A stretch of 64,000 nucleotides of DNA from Ephemerocybe angulata. Taxonomy: Eukaryota > Basidiomycota > Agaricomycetes > Agaricales > Psathyrellaceae. The stretch is taken from positions 434,001 through 498,000 of the forward strand of contig JAACJK010000116.1 of the NCBI GenBank assembly GCA_013368325.1, in the 5' to 3' direction. The notes below the pieces were generated by a model. The model saw only the letters and a list, made by a program, of their open reading frames with translations. It did no database searches and was not told the origin of the DNA. The position numbers and the translations under genes are program-made. This document shows, piece after piece, positions 9,316 to 20,244 of this stretch (position 1 is the first letter of the stretch; every line of letters starts with the position of its first letter).

Positions 9316-10076
9316 TCATTGATGTCGCCCAAGTTCCCATGTACGGTCCGTAAGCGTACGTAGCAAAAAGTTCCGCCCAGATTTCAACACAGATAGCTCT
9401 TTTGCAATGTCCACCATCCTCCGCGCTGTCCACAACTGATTTTGGAAGGCTATCGCCCCTACCGGATTCACTTCAGAGGCGCTCAACCCTGCTGGATCAA
9501 TTGCGATCTTCGAAAGGCGCTCGAAACGGTCCTCCAGCCTCGTGTACTCCTCCCAAGCCTTCTCGATCAGGATGTGGTCCGGGGTTGCATGGATTGCCGC
9601 ACTTCTTGAACCTAAAGAAAGGATATATTGGTGCGTCATGTATCCATGGAGTGCAGCTGACACCCGTGGCCAGGATTCAGCGAAGTCGGGAAGGGAGGTA
9701 ACCGGATCAGGGTATGGTGGCAGGTTGATCATGGCTTCGAAGTCGTGCACCTCAACATCAACGGTGTCAAGCCCCAACGTGTCGTGCCCCTCCGCGAAGA
9801 GTTTGAACGTATAATGGTATTCTGGGCTGTGTAACTCCGCATCGGCAAGTGCCTCGATGTGTTGGGGAGGCACCGGCGGCTTCTTCCTTTTGAGGTAGGC
9901 CCTTCGATTCTCTTCACGGCGACGTTCTGATGCTCTGGGATCCTAATGTATCACTACAGATTGACTTCTCCGATTGAATTCTAGGCTTACCCAGGTTCCA
10001 GTGCTCGTGCAGCACGCTGAGCCTTCTTAGCAGCTGTCCTCGCCTCAAGGGTGAGATAGAGGGCCCGTCTACCCAT
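9316..10076 (-). CDS. Unknown protein with basic N-terminus beside KDZ
   Basis: About 234 aa in two exons. Exon 1 (9991-10076) starts MGRRALYL and is rich in Arg, Ala and Lys. An intron at 9935-9990 (GTAAGC donor, CCCAG acceptor, the only choice I found that keeps frame) leads to exon 2, starting ASERRREENRRAYLKRKK. The remaining 180 residues are acidic and helix-rich and match no domain known to me. The ATG is 104 bp from the divergent KDZ transposase ATG, so they probably share a promoter. Proteins with this MGRR-type basic start are common in agaricomycetes in my recollection, but I cannot name the family. A nucleic-acid-binding accessory role is only inference. Confidence 0.6.
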
Positions 10077-10180
10077 TGCTACTCGCTACTCATGAGCCCT
10101 ATAGTCAACCGATATAAATAATCCCCCGCCAATCTCCAATTACCCACTAAATCGAATTACACACTCTCGCGGCTCTCATT

Positions 10181-13100
10181 ATGTCGAAACCCGCGAAGAA
10201 GAGAAAGCTGAAGATCACTACGTCCACTCCCTTAGCGACCCTTCGGCCAGAGCCCGCCAGTCCCTCAACAGCATCACAGAATGTGGAAATTACCAACTTC
10301 AAGCGGCTATCCTCCGGCTCTCTCAAGATCGTCTCGAACAAAATGCACGTCCTTGACGATATCGATGAGCTTCCGCGGCCTGTTGCTACGGTTCGCCGGA
10401 CAGCGGAGGAAATACTGAAATCATGGGAGGAAGACGCAGGATGGGACAAGAACTATTATGACAGCTTCATCGAGCAAGAAGAGCCGCCGCCGTGCACCGA
10501 GAACTCCAACACGCGGAATCGGCCAAAAGGGAAAGGGGTGAGTCAGATCCACGCGATTTATTGCGGCGCGGGCTCTAAGATATTGCAGGATGCGGCCATT
10601 CACCAGTGGACAAAGGAAATAGACGAATACCTTCGCATTCTTCTGACGCTGGAAGGGCGAGGGAAGAACCCACCAGAGACCTGTCCCCGCTGTCCAGGGA
10701 TGTCCCGAAAGGCCCAGTACAGGTGTACCGCTTGTGACAACCTCGGACTGCTATGTGGGGAGTGTATTCGGGGTGCCCATGAGCATCTTCCATTACATCG
10801 AATTGAGGTGCGTGAGCCACATGTATACCGCCCACTGTTTCTAATTTACCAGCAGTCCTGGAACGGTAACTACTTCACAAGATCATCGTTAAAATCGTTA
10901 GGGGTGCGAATACAACTTGGTCATCCCCCAGGAGAGATATGTCCTCTCCCTGATGTGTCGTGGGGTGATGATTTCGTGATCATTGACTGTGACGCCGTTC
11001 ATCTCGTTGGGCTAAGCTATTGCCGTTGTGGAGCTACGGCGAAGTCGCAAGTTGAACAACTACTGGAACGGCGACTCTACCCAGCTACGACAGAGAACCC
11101 TAAGTCTGCGGCGACCTTTCGAGTTCTAGAAGTCTTTGAGATTCTCCAATATGAGTCGAAGGTATCACCATTCGAGCTCTGGAAGGCACTCTCGCGACTC
11201 ACCGACAACACGGGCTTGAGCCCCGCGAAGGTACTTCATTTATCAATGCTTCGCAGGAAAAACTATGTTGGGATAACAACTCATTATTATTTTATGACAG
11301 GACCGATATCCAAGCTTCCTACGCATGGTCCACGAATGGCGGCATTTGAAGCTCCTGAAGAGGCATGCACGTGGGCACGATCCTGTACGCAACGCCGCGG
11401 CGACCAAGCCTGGTGAATGTGCCGTTCTCTGTCCGGCGTGCCCTTACCCCAATATCAACATGCCGGATGACTGGGAAAATGAGAGTGAAGCGCTCAGGTG
11501 CGAGGGCCTTTTCTTCCTTTGGGACTTCCTTGTGTTGATAAACGACTGTTTCACAGGTATATCCATGCTTTGAACATAGCTCTCGACGCGTGTTTCCGTT
11601 TGCGGAGAAAGGACGTCTCGAGTGATGAAGCGGACCCAGGGTTAAGCGAAGGATTCGCCTACTACGTGGAAAATAAGAAGTTTAATACGTATCTCGAAGA
11701 ACACGCGGATGAGGTCGAGCCGAAGAGCGACTGTTCGCGTCACGACGCTGTCAATCTCGCGGATGTAACTCCTGGGCAAGGGTATGCTTCCTCTGGTGCT
11801 GCGACTGTGGAGTGTGCGCGACATAACATGAAGCGACCCAACGCTGTGTGTGATCTCCAGAAAGGAGAACGGTATGTCTTCGAGCCTTCAAATTGGTGAC
11901 ATTGAACGTTGATCATGATATTAGGTACTGTAACATGGACTACATACTGCATTGGGGCCTGATGCTCTTCGGCCTGACCCTGTTACGAACTTTCATTATT
12001 TCTTACGACATAGCCTGTCAATGGTCGAAGTATCTGCTCGCCCGGCTTGTACTCATGGATGAGAAGAGTGAATCCCCGCTACTCAAGGCGGATACGCAAA
12101 TTCGCTTCGTCGTCCCGAAATTTCACCTTCCAGCGCATATCCCGTCATGCCAAACGAAGTATGCCTTCATGTTCACTCCAGGAGCGGGACTTGGCGACGG
12201 AGAAGCACCAGAGCGTGGCTGGGGAGACCTAAACCCGCTGGCAACGAGTACACGTGAGATGGGGCCGGGAACGCGTCGCGACACCCTCGATTACAATTTT
12301 GGCAATTACAATTGGCGGAAGGTCATTGATCTTGGTGCGTTTACCTTCTTTACGAACCAGGGAGTCATTCGTCGCAGACTAACACTCAATCAAGGCAACT
12401 CACTAATGAAGAAAATGGATAACGCCGTCTCCAAAGTGGCGGAGCACACAATTGCACACCAGGAATTGGAGGCGACTCTGGATACGGAGAAGCTCGCGGC
12501 ATGGAGGAAGGCGGCTGAGAGCTGGGAAGCAGATCCATCGAAGCCCAACCCTTTCGAGACACTTGTCATCGCCCCTAAACAGGACGCAACTCGCAAAGCG
12601 CTCGCTGCCGCGGAAGCTATCCAAATTGCACAGGGAAAGGACTTCTCGCTCAGCCCTGACGTCTCACCGAGCGTACTGATAATGCGAGGTATCGACCTCG
12701 AGGCAGACCAGTATGTGAGCATATGTTTTCCAACATCTATCTACTGACATTCTGCTACAAAGGCGTGCCCTGAAGGCGGAGATGAAACAAGTCTGGAGCC
12801 ACTCTCGAGACCGCGAGTTGACTCGCGTCCAACTCCGTTCGAACACGTTGCTTAGGAAGATTGATGCATGGTACCAAATACTTCAACTCTACATACCCGC
12901 TACGGTGGCGCTAAGGCAACAAGCGGCGGGAACAAGCATCCGCCCCTACGATCTCCCCCTCTGGCTTCCATCTCAAGTTGGCTCTAAGGCCCCTCTCGAT
13001 CGACGATTGGCCGAAATCGAGTACGAACTCCGATCATCGCAGGCGCAGGAGGCCCTAACGACTTTGCGGCGCTTTCTCCAGCGGCGGACCACTGTTTGGG

Positions 13101-13900
13101 ACCTTAAGGATCGGCACATCCGCGGACAAGGCCCGAACACGAAGGCACTTACCCTTTTGGACGGTATCCAAGAACGAATCAATTCGGCGAGGGACGAATA
13201 TCGGCAGACACGCACCGCGCTTCTCGCTCTCGCAACATTCTTGGGAAAGCAAGGTCTCGACAGGATCTTCCTTCCGTTGGAGGACAGCGACATACGGTCT
13301 ATGACGCGCATTGAATGGGACGAGAACAGCAAAACAATGAATGAGACAAATCAGATGCTCTCTTGGATCTGGCGACACTCCGGCGCTGCGATGGACAATC
13401 GGACAGATTGGGAGGAGGAAAGTAGGTAATCTGTCCCACTTCTCGGCCCATCTACTTACGCTATCCCAGCCATTAAGGTGGAGTGGGCTAAATCGCGAGC
13501 CCGTGCTTGTCGGTTCAAGGAAGAAATTAACATTGTCAAGGAGGAAATGAATCGCACACGCAGATTTCTTTCTTGGAGGGAGAAGCTATGGCTCGAGCAT
13601 GGGTCCGCAAGGCAGCTACACGCCAAGACCAATGGGCTTTCCGATATCCCACCCGAGTACAGCGAAGGGCTACAAGCGTATTCCATGCGTCAGGCGGCCA
13701 TATGCAGCGGACTACATCGGCGGTTTGAACATACTTGGGAGTCGGTCAGTCGGGGAATCGAGACGGCATGGAAGGAAATAGAGAATCCGGAGCTCTACTA
13801 CAAGAGGCGAGAGCAGGAGAGGCTGGCGTCAGAAGCTGAGCCTTCTACAAACCTTGAGGGAGGCTCCAATGGTCCAGACCCTGATGCTATGGTTCTGTAG
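10181..13900 (+). CDS. KDZ-family transposase with CxC2 cysteine cluster
   Basis: A multi-exon gene with many introns of about 45-60 bp, for example 10538-10588. An N-terminal disordered basic stretch (KPAKKRKLK) is followed by a cysteine cluster (CPRCPG, CTACDN, CGECI, H residues, about residues 150-190) of the type associated with Kyakuja-Dileera-Zisupton transposases. The motif ending LGHPPGEICP is also typical. The catalytic core shows the expected acidic residues: ALDACFRLRRK, then the zinc-like ECARHNM, then SYDIACQW, then GEAPERGWGDLN. A long coiled-coil C-terminal region ends at DPDAMVL. I see no disabling stop once introns are removed, so the gene looks intact. TIRs of the element were not found. 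Confidence 0.85.
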
Positions 13901-14416
13901 TTACTTATGGTGGTCTACCACGATCCTTAATGCAACGATTATGGTCTGATACCGCGTGCACATCTACGAAGCATCTGAATGTGAGTTGAATGTGATGCAT
14001 GACTTCATGCATCACTTTATCGGGTATTTGGAGAGCATGAATATGATGTATTACGAAAATCAAACAAAGGGCGAACAGTTAAGCGCCCGCCTTGCAAATG
14101 CGATACAGCTTTACAGCACGTTCTGTTCGGACGAGAACTTCCGGTGCCCGTAACCCGTGTCTCCTCGGCGGCTCCATACGGTTTGGCTTCTTTCTCGCCG
14201 ACCTTGACGTACTTGCAGTGCTCGGGGCTGGGGGGATGGCTGCTGGGAGGACTGGTGGGAGTTTTGCGGCAGTGCTTAGGTAGGGTGGTGGTTGAAGAGC
14301 TGGGGAGTCGAAGCCGCAGCGGAGGGCTGATTGAAGGGCTGGTGGGAGTGCGTCAGAAATGAGGTCTCTAAGGAAATAAATAAGTTTTGAGGCGAGCAGT
14401 GAATTTGAACATAAGC
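13901..14416. other. Intergenic with an ATGCAT palindrome
   Basis: No supported gene. At 13992-14015 there is a perfect inverted repeat with 11-bp arms (GTGATGCATGA) and a 2-bp loop. It carries the same ATGCAT core as the array at 14826-15330. The stretch 14210-14345 is G-rich. Confidence 0.5.
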
Positions 14417-14761
14417 TTACAACACACGTCGAATGTCACCCGTAGTGATATCGGCTCCCTCCCAAGCCGGTGCAGTGTCGTCGATCTCGATTGTGTTCGG
14501 AAAAATCCAGTCACTTCGATCCTCCTCTTCCTCCTCGTCGCTTTCGTCTTCTTCCGCACTGTTATACTCGCCCCGCTCACGCCTTGCTTCCCTCTCATGT
14601 CGTTCCTTCTCCTCCCGCCTCTCACTTTTCTCATCTTCCTCCTTCAACCATTTCAAGTACGCCTCCGAGCTCGTCCATACCTTCACAGGTTTCCCCCAGC
14701 AGTCGTCAATTTCGTAGTAACCTGGGTCTTGTCGCGCCGTCAATTTGCGACGAGAAGGCAT
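14417..14761 (-). CDS. Small highly acidic protein
   Basis: A 114-aa single-exon ORF. The N-terminal half contains a compact folded-looking segment (DPGYYEIDDCWGKPVKVW). The middle is a charged helix (KEEDEKSERREEKER) and is followed by an acidic run of Glu/Asp. No family recognised. It lies immediately upstream of the ATGCAT array, so the array occupies its 5' flank. Confidence 0.45.
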   Translation of the reverse strand: MPSRRKLTARQDPGYYEIDDCWGKPVKVWTSSEAYLKWLKEEDEKSERREEKERHEREARRERGEYNSAEEDESDEEEEEDRSDWIFPNTIEIDDTAPAWEGADITTGDIRRVL

Positions 14762-14825
14762 GGAGGTTTGAAGAAAGGGGTTCTGAAAGGGTGATGCGGT
14801 CGCCTGCGTTTGTTAGGCTGGTCTC

Positions 14826-15330
14826 TAATGCATTGCAATTGAGAGCGCTAGAATATAATGCATTAGAGCTGGGAGGCGAAAGCGGAAATCAGTGACTGCG
14901 GGGCTCGTAATGCATCAGTCCTCGAACCTTTGCACAAATGGTAATGCATTAAGCCTGGTGAATGCCTCAATTAATGCATTGATAGCTGGAGATCTGTCCT
15001 GGAAGAAGCGAGAAGCGAGCGGCGACTGCGGGACCCGTAATGCATCAGTGTTCAAACCTGTGAGGAGAAAGTAATACATTAGATTTGAAATAAAGAAACA
15101 GCGCTTAATGCATTGAAAGTGCGAGAGCCGCTCCTGAGAGAGCGGGAAGCGAACAAGCTCGGTGACCGGCCTACGTCGATGGCCATTGCCCAGTAATGCA
15201 TCACCCAGGCTTGATGCGTTGGATTAATGCATTGAAAGCTCAAGGTGCGACCGCACGCCTGGACTAGCAATGCATCACCATGGATTGATGCATCAAGACC
15301 TGAGAAATACCTGCATGGAAAATAATGCAT
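14826..15330. repeat. Array of TAATGCAT(T/C) motifs, degenerate tandem repeat
   Basis: About 13 copies of TAATGCATT, TAATGCATC or one-base variants start at 14826, 14856, 14908, 14942, 14972, 15038, 15072, 15106, 15194, 15224, 15268, 15286 and 15322. The spacing is often 30-34 bp. A larger unit of about 130 bp is visible: the block GACTGCGGG..CCCGTAATGCATCAGT recurs at 14908 and 15038, followed each time by the T-type motif 34 bp later. A weaker third copy starts near 15194. More scattered motifs continue to 15830. The core ATGCAT is a palindrome. Confidence 0.75.
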
Positions 15331-15781
15331 CGCGATTGAAGCTGCAAGAAGCCATTTTCAGTGCTCAGCTAGGACAGACGAGTTACACAGCGACTCATTA
15401 GGCATGGATGCTGATTTTCTTGGCCGTATCTTTTTAATCGTTGAAGGTGACATACCAATTTCCCTTGTGGCGTGGAGCAGGGACTTGAAAAGAGAAACCC
15501 CGTCAGTTGAAGGTCGCCAAAGTACGCGGCTGGGTCACTAGCAGCCCCTGTCCCATATCAGCGGTGATAGGACCGTTAATCCGCTTCTTTTTGACCTGGC
15601 AGATTCTGCCAAGGCACGAAGTATCGAAGCAGATCAACAAGATCTGGACGCCCATCCCAAAATGGTGGGTAGAGGCGGGAGTGATGGCGGCGGACCTGGG
15701 CGCAGGAGCCAGAATGTCTGATGCATCATTCTGACGACGATGCATCGAGCCCCGTTTTGGTGGGCACGGCCACAGGTAAGG
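15331..15781. other. Intergenic, one weak ORF
   Basis: A 80-codon minus ORF at 15503-15745 starts inside an ATGCAT motif and has no recognisable domain. I do not call it a gene. Motifs of the ATGCAT array continue at 15719, 15739 and 15783. The last overlaps the stop codon of the neighbouring F-box gene. Confidence 0.4.
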
Positions 15782-17544
15782 CTAATGCATGACAGGCGAT
15801 GGTATTGCAGGGACGATGATTATCGCCGTTAATGCACCTCGCGGCATACATTGACGATCGATATATAATGCACAACTGGGGCAGATACAGGTGACATCAT
15901 CTGGCATCTCCGAGGATCCGAAATACACCGCGCGACCTGACATGGGACAGAACGCGAACTGAAAGCGTTCAATGTCTTCCACTAGGCAGCCAGAAGGGAC
16001 GAGGACGACATTGGTCGGCGTGATTTCCTCCAGAATCGTCTTGGATGGCACAGGCAGAATCGATATTAGCAACCCGCCCAGCTCGGATCCCGTGCATATG
16101 ACGAGCTCGTCTTCGCACCGGAATAGAGATGGCAGGGCTTGGTACAGAGAAAATGAATTTTCGTCCCCGTAGAACTTAGTCTTGTGTCCGCCGGGAACGG
16201 GCAGTGAGCGAGGGAGGAAAGGGCTCACTGGAGCCTTCAAAGGCTTGACGGAGTAGAGCCGGAGGTAGTATGTCTCGTTGTTTGGATACAGCAGGCAGAT
16301 GTGGGGGTCATGGGGGCTGTTTTCGCACCAGACAGAGGGGGCGCAGAATTTGACGGTGTGCTGTCCAAAGTCCTGAGGGGGTGGGAAGAATGCCTTGGGC
16401 TCGTTTGTTAGGGACTCCAGGTCGTTCAGTTGGACTGGTCGCGCTTGGTCTGTAATGAAAAGAGATGTCGCAGTTGGTAGATCATAGACGTATATTTCTT
16501 CATTTCGTCCGGATGCCAGGATAGTGTCTTTGAAGACATAAAACTGTGCGATTTTGAGTCTGTTAGGTTCCAAGGTTATGGGGCGCGAGTTCACTGACTT
16601 ACTTGCGTGGTGTAAGGTGAAAGCGCATTGGAAGTGGGCCACCGACATCCCGTGTTCCCCGCCCAGTTCCAGAGAACGAATTCCTCGTTGCACTTGAAGA
16701 ATGTGAAAGTAGAAGTCAAGTGCATATCGCCGACAAAGCTGAGAGTCTGATTCAGCTTCATCTGTCCTATGCACCAGAATGTTAGGTCCTTGGATCGGCA
16801 GTTTGGCTTGATTTGGTGTATGTACAGGCTGGTGGAAGCAGGTGTCCTACCAGCTAGTTCAGCCGGGTTTACCTGCGCGGCGGAAGAGAGGACTGACCGT
16901 TTTAGTGTCGCGATCACGAATTCTTTCCCGTTCTTTGTGGGGGCGACGGCCCGCAAATCCCCAAAGCCCTCGAGGGTTGCGAGTGGAAATGGCTTCACCG
17001 GGACGTTCATGTTGTACCCAAGGTCAAAGAGGCAGACGGAGTTTAGCCCTGAAGTGAAGAGGAAGCGACCCCCAGGAACAAGATGAACAGCGTTGTAGTG
17101 GGAGTTATCGTGCGAGCTTCTTTTCTGCCGAAGTTGTGGCATCCTGGTTAGATAGGGTCGAACCAATTCTTCATGCTCCTGCATCTTCACTCCGTTAAGG
17201 AATCTGGTGGGTCCCGTCGAGGCGTGTTCTAGCTCTAGAAGCGACATTTCCTCCATAGGAAAGGTGGGCTTGAATATCCCGTATTGTTCGCAGATTCGTT
17301 CCAATGCTTCTAGCCATACGACGCGGTACTTGGTGACCCTGTGCATCATGCGACACGTCTGACGCAGTTTGAGATGTGATTATGGTATTTTAAGCAATAT
17401 ATATACCTTTCGCATTGATAAAATGTCCGTTGGGCCTAAGAATCGCAGAATCTGCATGATAACCTCCGAGGAAAATCGAAAGCTGCCAACAGCCGGAGTC
17501 GGGTCTTGCGCAGAGGAAGCTTCCTCGACATCCGTAGTGTCCAT
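15782..17544 (-). CDS. F-box protein of the PGGR type
   Basis: Three exons (17407-17544, 16603-17358, 15782-16543) give 551 aa in frame. Residues about 22-60 form an F-box (FSSEVIMQILRFLGPTDIL). This motif binds Skp1 in SCF ubiquitin ligases. The rest resembles a degenerate beta-propeller-like region with the family signature LVPGGRFLFTSG...LFDLG, seen also in the F-box genes at 29472, 31721 and 49677. Exon 1 ends at a GTATAT donor, and intron 2 (59 bp) uses GTAAGT and a CACAG acceptor. The substrate is unknown. Its 3' end reaches into the ATGCAT-motif region. Confidence 0.75.
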
Positions 17545-17944
17545 CTTTTGAGTTTGTACAGTTGAGCCGCTTTGAAGTTTTGGATCGAGTCGCTCGGGGA
17601 ATACAGAGCGTTCTGGCCGCAGTGCAGCGTAGATGGTCGTGGCGGGATGAAACGAGGCCGCTCAGAAAGTGTGACTAAACTAGACGCGCATGTCACGTCT
17701 CGTGGATGTGACCTACCAGCGTGACACAAAAATGGCTAGACGCTCCGAATTGGCACCGCTAGCCTTTAGCGCGAGTTGAGCACGAATTGACTTCTACAGT
17801 ACATTTCTGTGTACGTGATCATGACTACATTCTTAAAATTCTAAGCTTCTAGTTACTGTACAATAATACTAATCGTTCTACGAAAATCAACAGCGTCCAT
17901 GTCAATTTCGCGGGCGCGTTCTCGGACGACTTTTAACACCAAGG

Positions 17945-19775
17945 CTAGACCTCCAATCTAGAGCAAGCGGGCGCTTCTGTGGATATACTGGGCCAAGTAG
18001 AAGAAGGGGAGATTGGTGAGGCACAAGTCAACCCTGACTTTGCGAAATGGATAGTCCCTAGACTGACGGTCTCCGTGAGTGGAGAGGTTTTGCGAACCAA
18101 CACCCCGGACTGTATGTCCCTGCGAGAGCACTCGCGGAGGTGGATAAGCATACGCCCCGACAAGATCGAAGTAAGGTGTATCTGGATTCTGAGGGACGGT
18201 TACTATTCAGCTTTGAGGTTACTTATTTCGGGGTTCCAACTTACATTACCATACAGACTCGCAACCCGCCGGGCTGATAGTACAGGGAATCTGTCAGAAT
18301 TGGCGAGTTCCTATCGTGGTAACTTTGTAACTTTCACGTACAGGTACGATGTAGCCAAGAATAATATTGACAACTGCAAGCCCTGTGTATAGCCGAGTTG
18401 AGTCGTGGCGTCAATAGTCGGATGCCCTATGATGTGCTTACCGGATATGACAAGGAAATAAGATATGCCATCTCTGTAAAATACCGTGGCTAGGCCATTC
18501 ACCGTGAGCGAGGGCTGGCGCCTCCGACAAGCAATGGTGATCATAATCATTGTGACGGCTGCCAGGCAAATAAGGTGAGCAAGCGTTGCGAAGCATAAGG
18601 CCTGAGGCCTGAAGACGCACTTGTAAGGCTGACAAGAATAGAAATAAACACCAGAGATAGCCACATGTCGTTTGCCTCCTGGGTTATGCATCCCGTTATA
18701 TGAATATGCTCGGGGAAAGAAAAAACTGCTTAAACATGAGCTCCTAATAAATGCAGTGGGAACGAGGGCCCGGGATGGAGGGTACGGACATTTCGAACCC
18801 CTGGCAAAGATGACCAGAAAGGTAAGCTGTATGGCATGTGTTGCCTGTATCAAGGATTTTGGATGAGTTGCTAGCTCTGGTGCTACATCCTTGGACGAGA
18901 CTTACGAAGAAAAGGAGGCCAAGAAAGGCTCCCAGGATTTTGTTTTGGCCAGAGAACGCGTATACGCGTATGTAGCTAATTGCTAAGAAAATGGTGCATC
19001 GGGAGAACTGCTCATGTGTGTCGGTCACGCAGAATATATGATTCTACCTACCCTCGCACAGAGAACTCGTTATCAATGATGAAACTATGGACGAAGATGC
19101 GCTCACGCCGTCAGTTCCATTCCGCCGAATAATACACAAAGCTTACATGCATCACGATAAAATGGAGAAAGGCAGCCTTCCCCTGAGATCGTCGTACTTG
19201 TGTAATCTGAGCGAGAGGGACAGGACCATCGTCAGACCTGGTTCGGTGTATGAACTAAAGGCCCATGCTCAAGGTGCTACTTACATGCCACAGAAAATCC
19301 GGTGTAGAAAAACGAGTATATCCGAAGAAGGATGAACAGGATTTGGGGGACTCCTAGTTTTGCTGGCCACATGTACTCAATCTGAGTGATCCTTCAGTCT
19401 ATTTTCCAGGATTGAGAATGTGGTATAGCCCATTACCTCTTCTGGGAGAGTGTGGAGATAGTCGGCAACCTACGAATGGGTAGGCGTTAATGATCGCGTT
19501 GGGATTGGGTAACCATGAGCAGTACGTACGAGTACTGTGCACATTGCGACAGACTAGAGAAACAGCGGGGGACAAATGGTACGCTGAGCCAAAGCTGACG
19601 AGGCGCAACAAGTTAACAAAGGGCACTTACAGCATACTATAATATCAAAACAGAACTGAGTGTCAGTACTAGTAAATGGCAGGATTGAATGAGTGCTTGC
19701 CCCAGTGACAGTGTTTGAGTGGATCTTATCAACAAAGGGCAGTAATGTTTCAACGTCCGTTGGTGCGAGAGACAT
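17945..19775 (-). CDS. DUF6533-type multi-pass membrane protein
   Basis: Assembled from small exons: 19638-19775, 19530-19553, 19437-19469, 19285-19381, 19147-19206, then further exons down to the stop at 17945. The joined beginning reads VADYLHTLPEE then IEYMWPAKLGVPQILF, the hallmark of the DUF6533 domain of basidiomycete membrane proteins. Later pieces include ISYIRVYAFSGQNKIL, a segment FATLAHLICLAAVTMI, DGISYFLVISG and the C-terminal SGRMLIHLRE. About seven membrane helices are expected. Intron 5 (18983-19146) is long enough to hide one more exon. Function of the family is unknown. It diverges from the dihydrofolate synthase gene across 469 bp. Confidence 0.75.
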
Positions 19776-20244
19776 GTCTGAGGGATGCAGAGATAATGCA
19801 ACAAGTTTTCTTCACTATATAGCAGAGAGCGAGTTGCTATGGCAGTGAGGTATGACCAATAAGCGTAATTAGTGCTGCTGCGCTTAAGTTGTAAGGATGT
19901 GCTTCGATCTATCAAGCATGAGGGTGGCTTGGACATTTGAACCCGTCGCCGTGAAGCCCACGCAACTAAATCTTCAGATCTCAACTTTGCACAGTCAAGC
20001 AAGGGCACAGCTTATGGCACAGGTTCCTCTGAGAACGATTGCGCAGGTGCAACAGTCACGGTGGCCGTGTGTCGATTCTCGAAGCAGTGGCAGCAGAGCC
20101 CGTTGATCCGGAAATAAGCGCGCAGCACAGCCACTATCGGCAAGAGGATCAAATGGATATCGCAGTCTTCGACCACCACGACCATTATGCCCAGCAGCAG
20201 TCCCCGATAACCCAGTTCTTCGTACACCCAGAGCTTATCTCGAA
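19776..20244. other. Divergent promoter region
   Basis: 469 bp between two genes transcribed away from each other. Short ORFs overlap it on both strands but have no support. No clear TATA box was identified. Confidence 0.4.

Noticed and set aside
14826..15330. CRISPR-like array (short repeats with spacers)
   Set aside because: Motifs of 9 bp with variable short spacing, degenerate larger units and a eukaryotic setting. No CRISPR features.
17979..18392. Plus-strand ORF of 137 codons
   Set aside because: Lies over the last exons of the DUF6533-type gene on the minus strand, which has motif and splice support.
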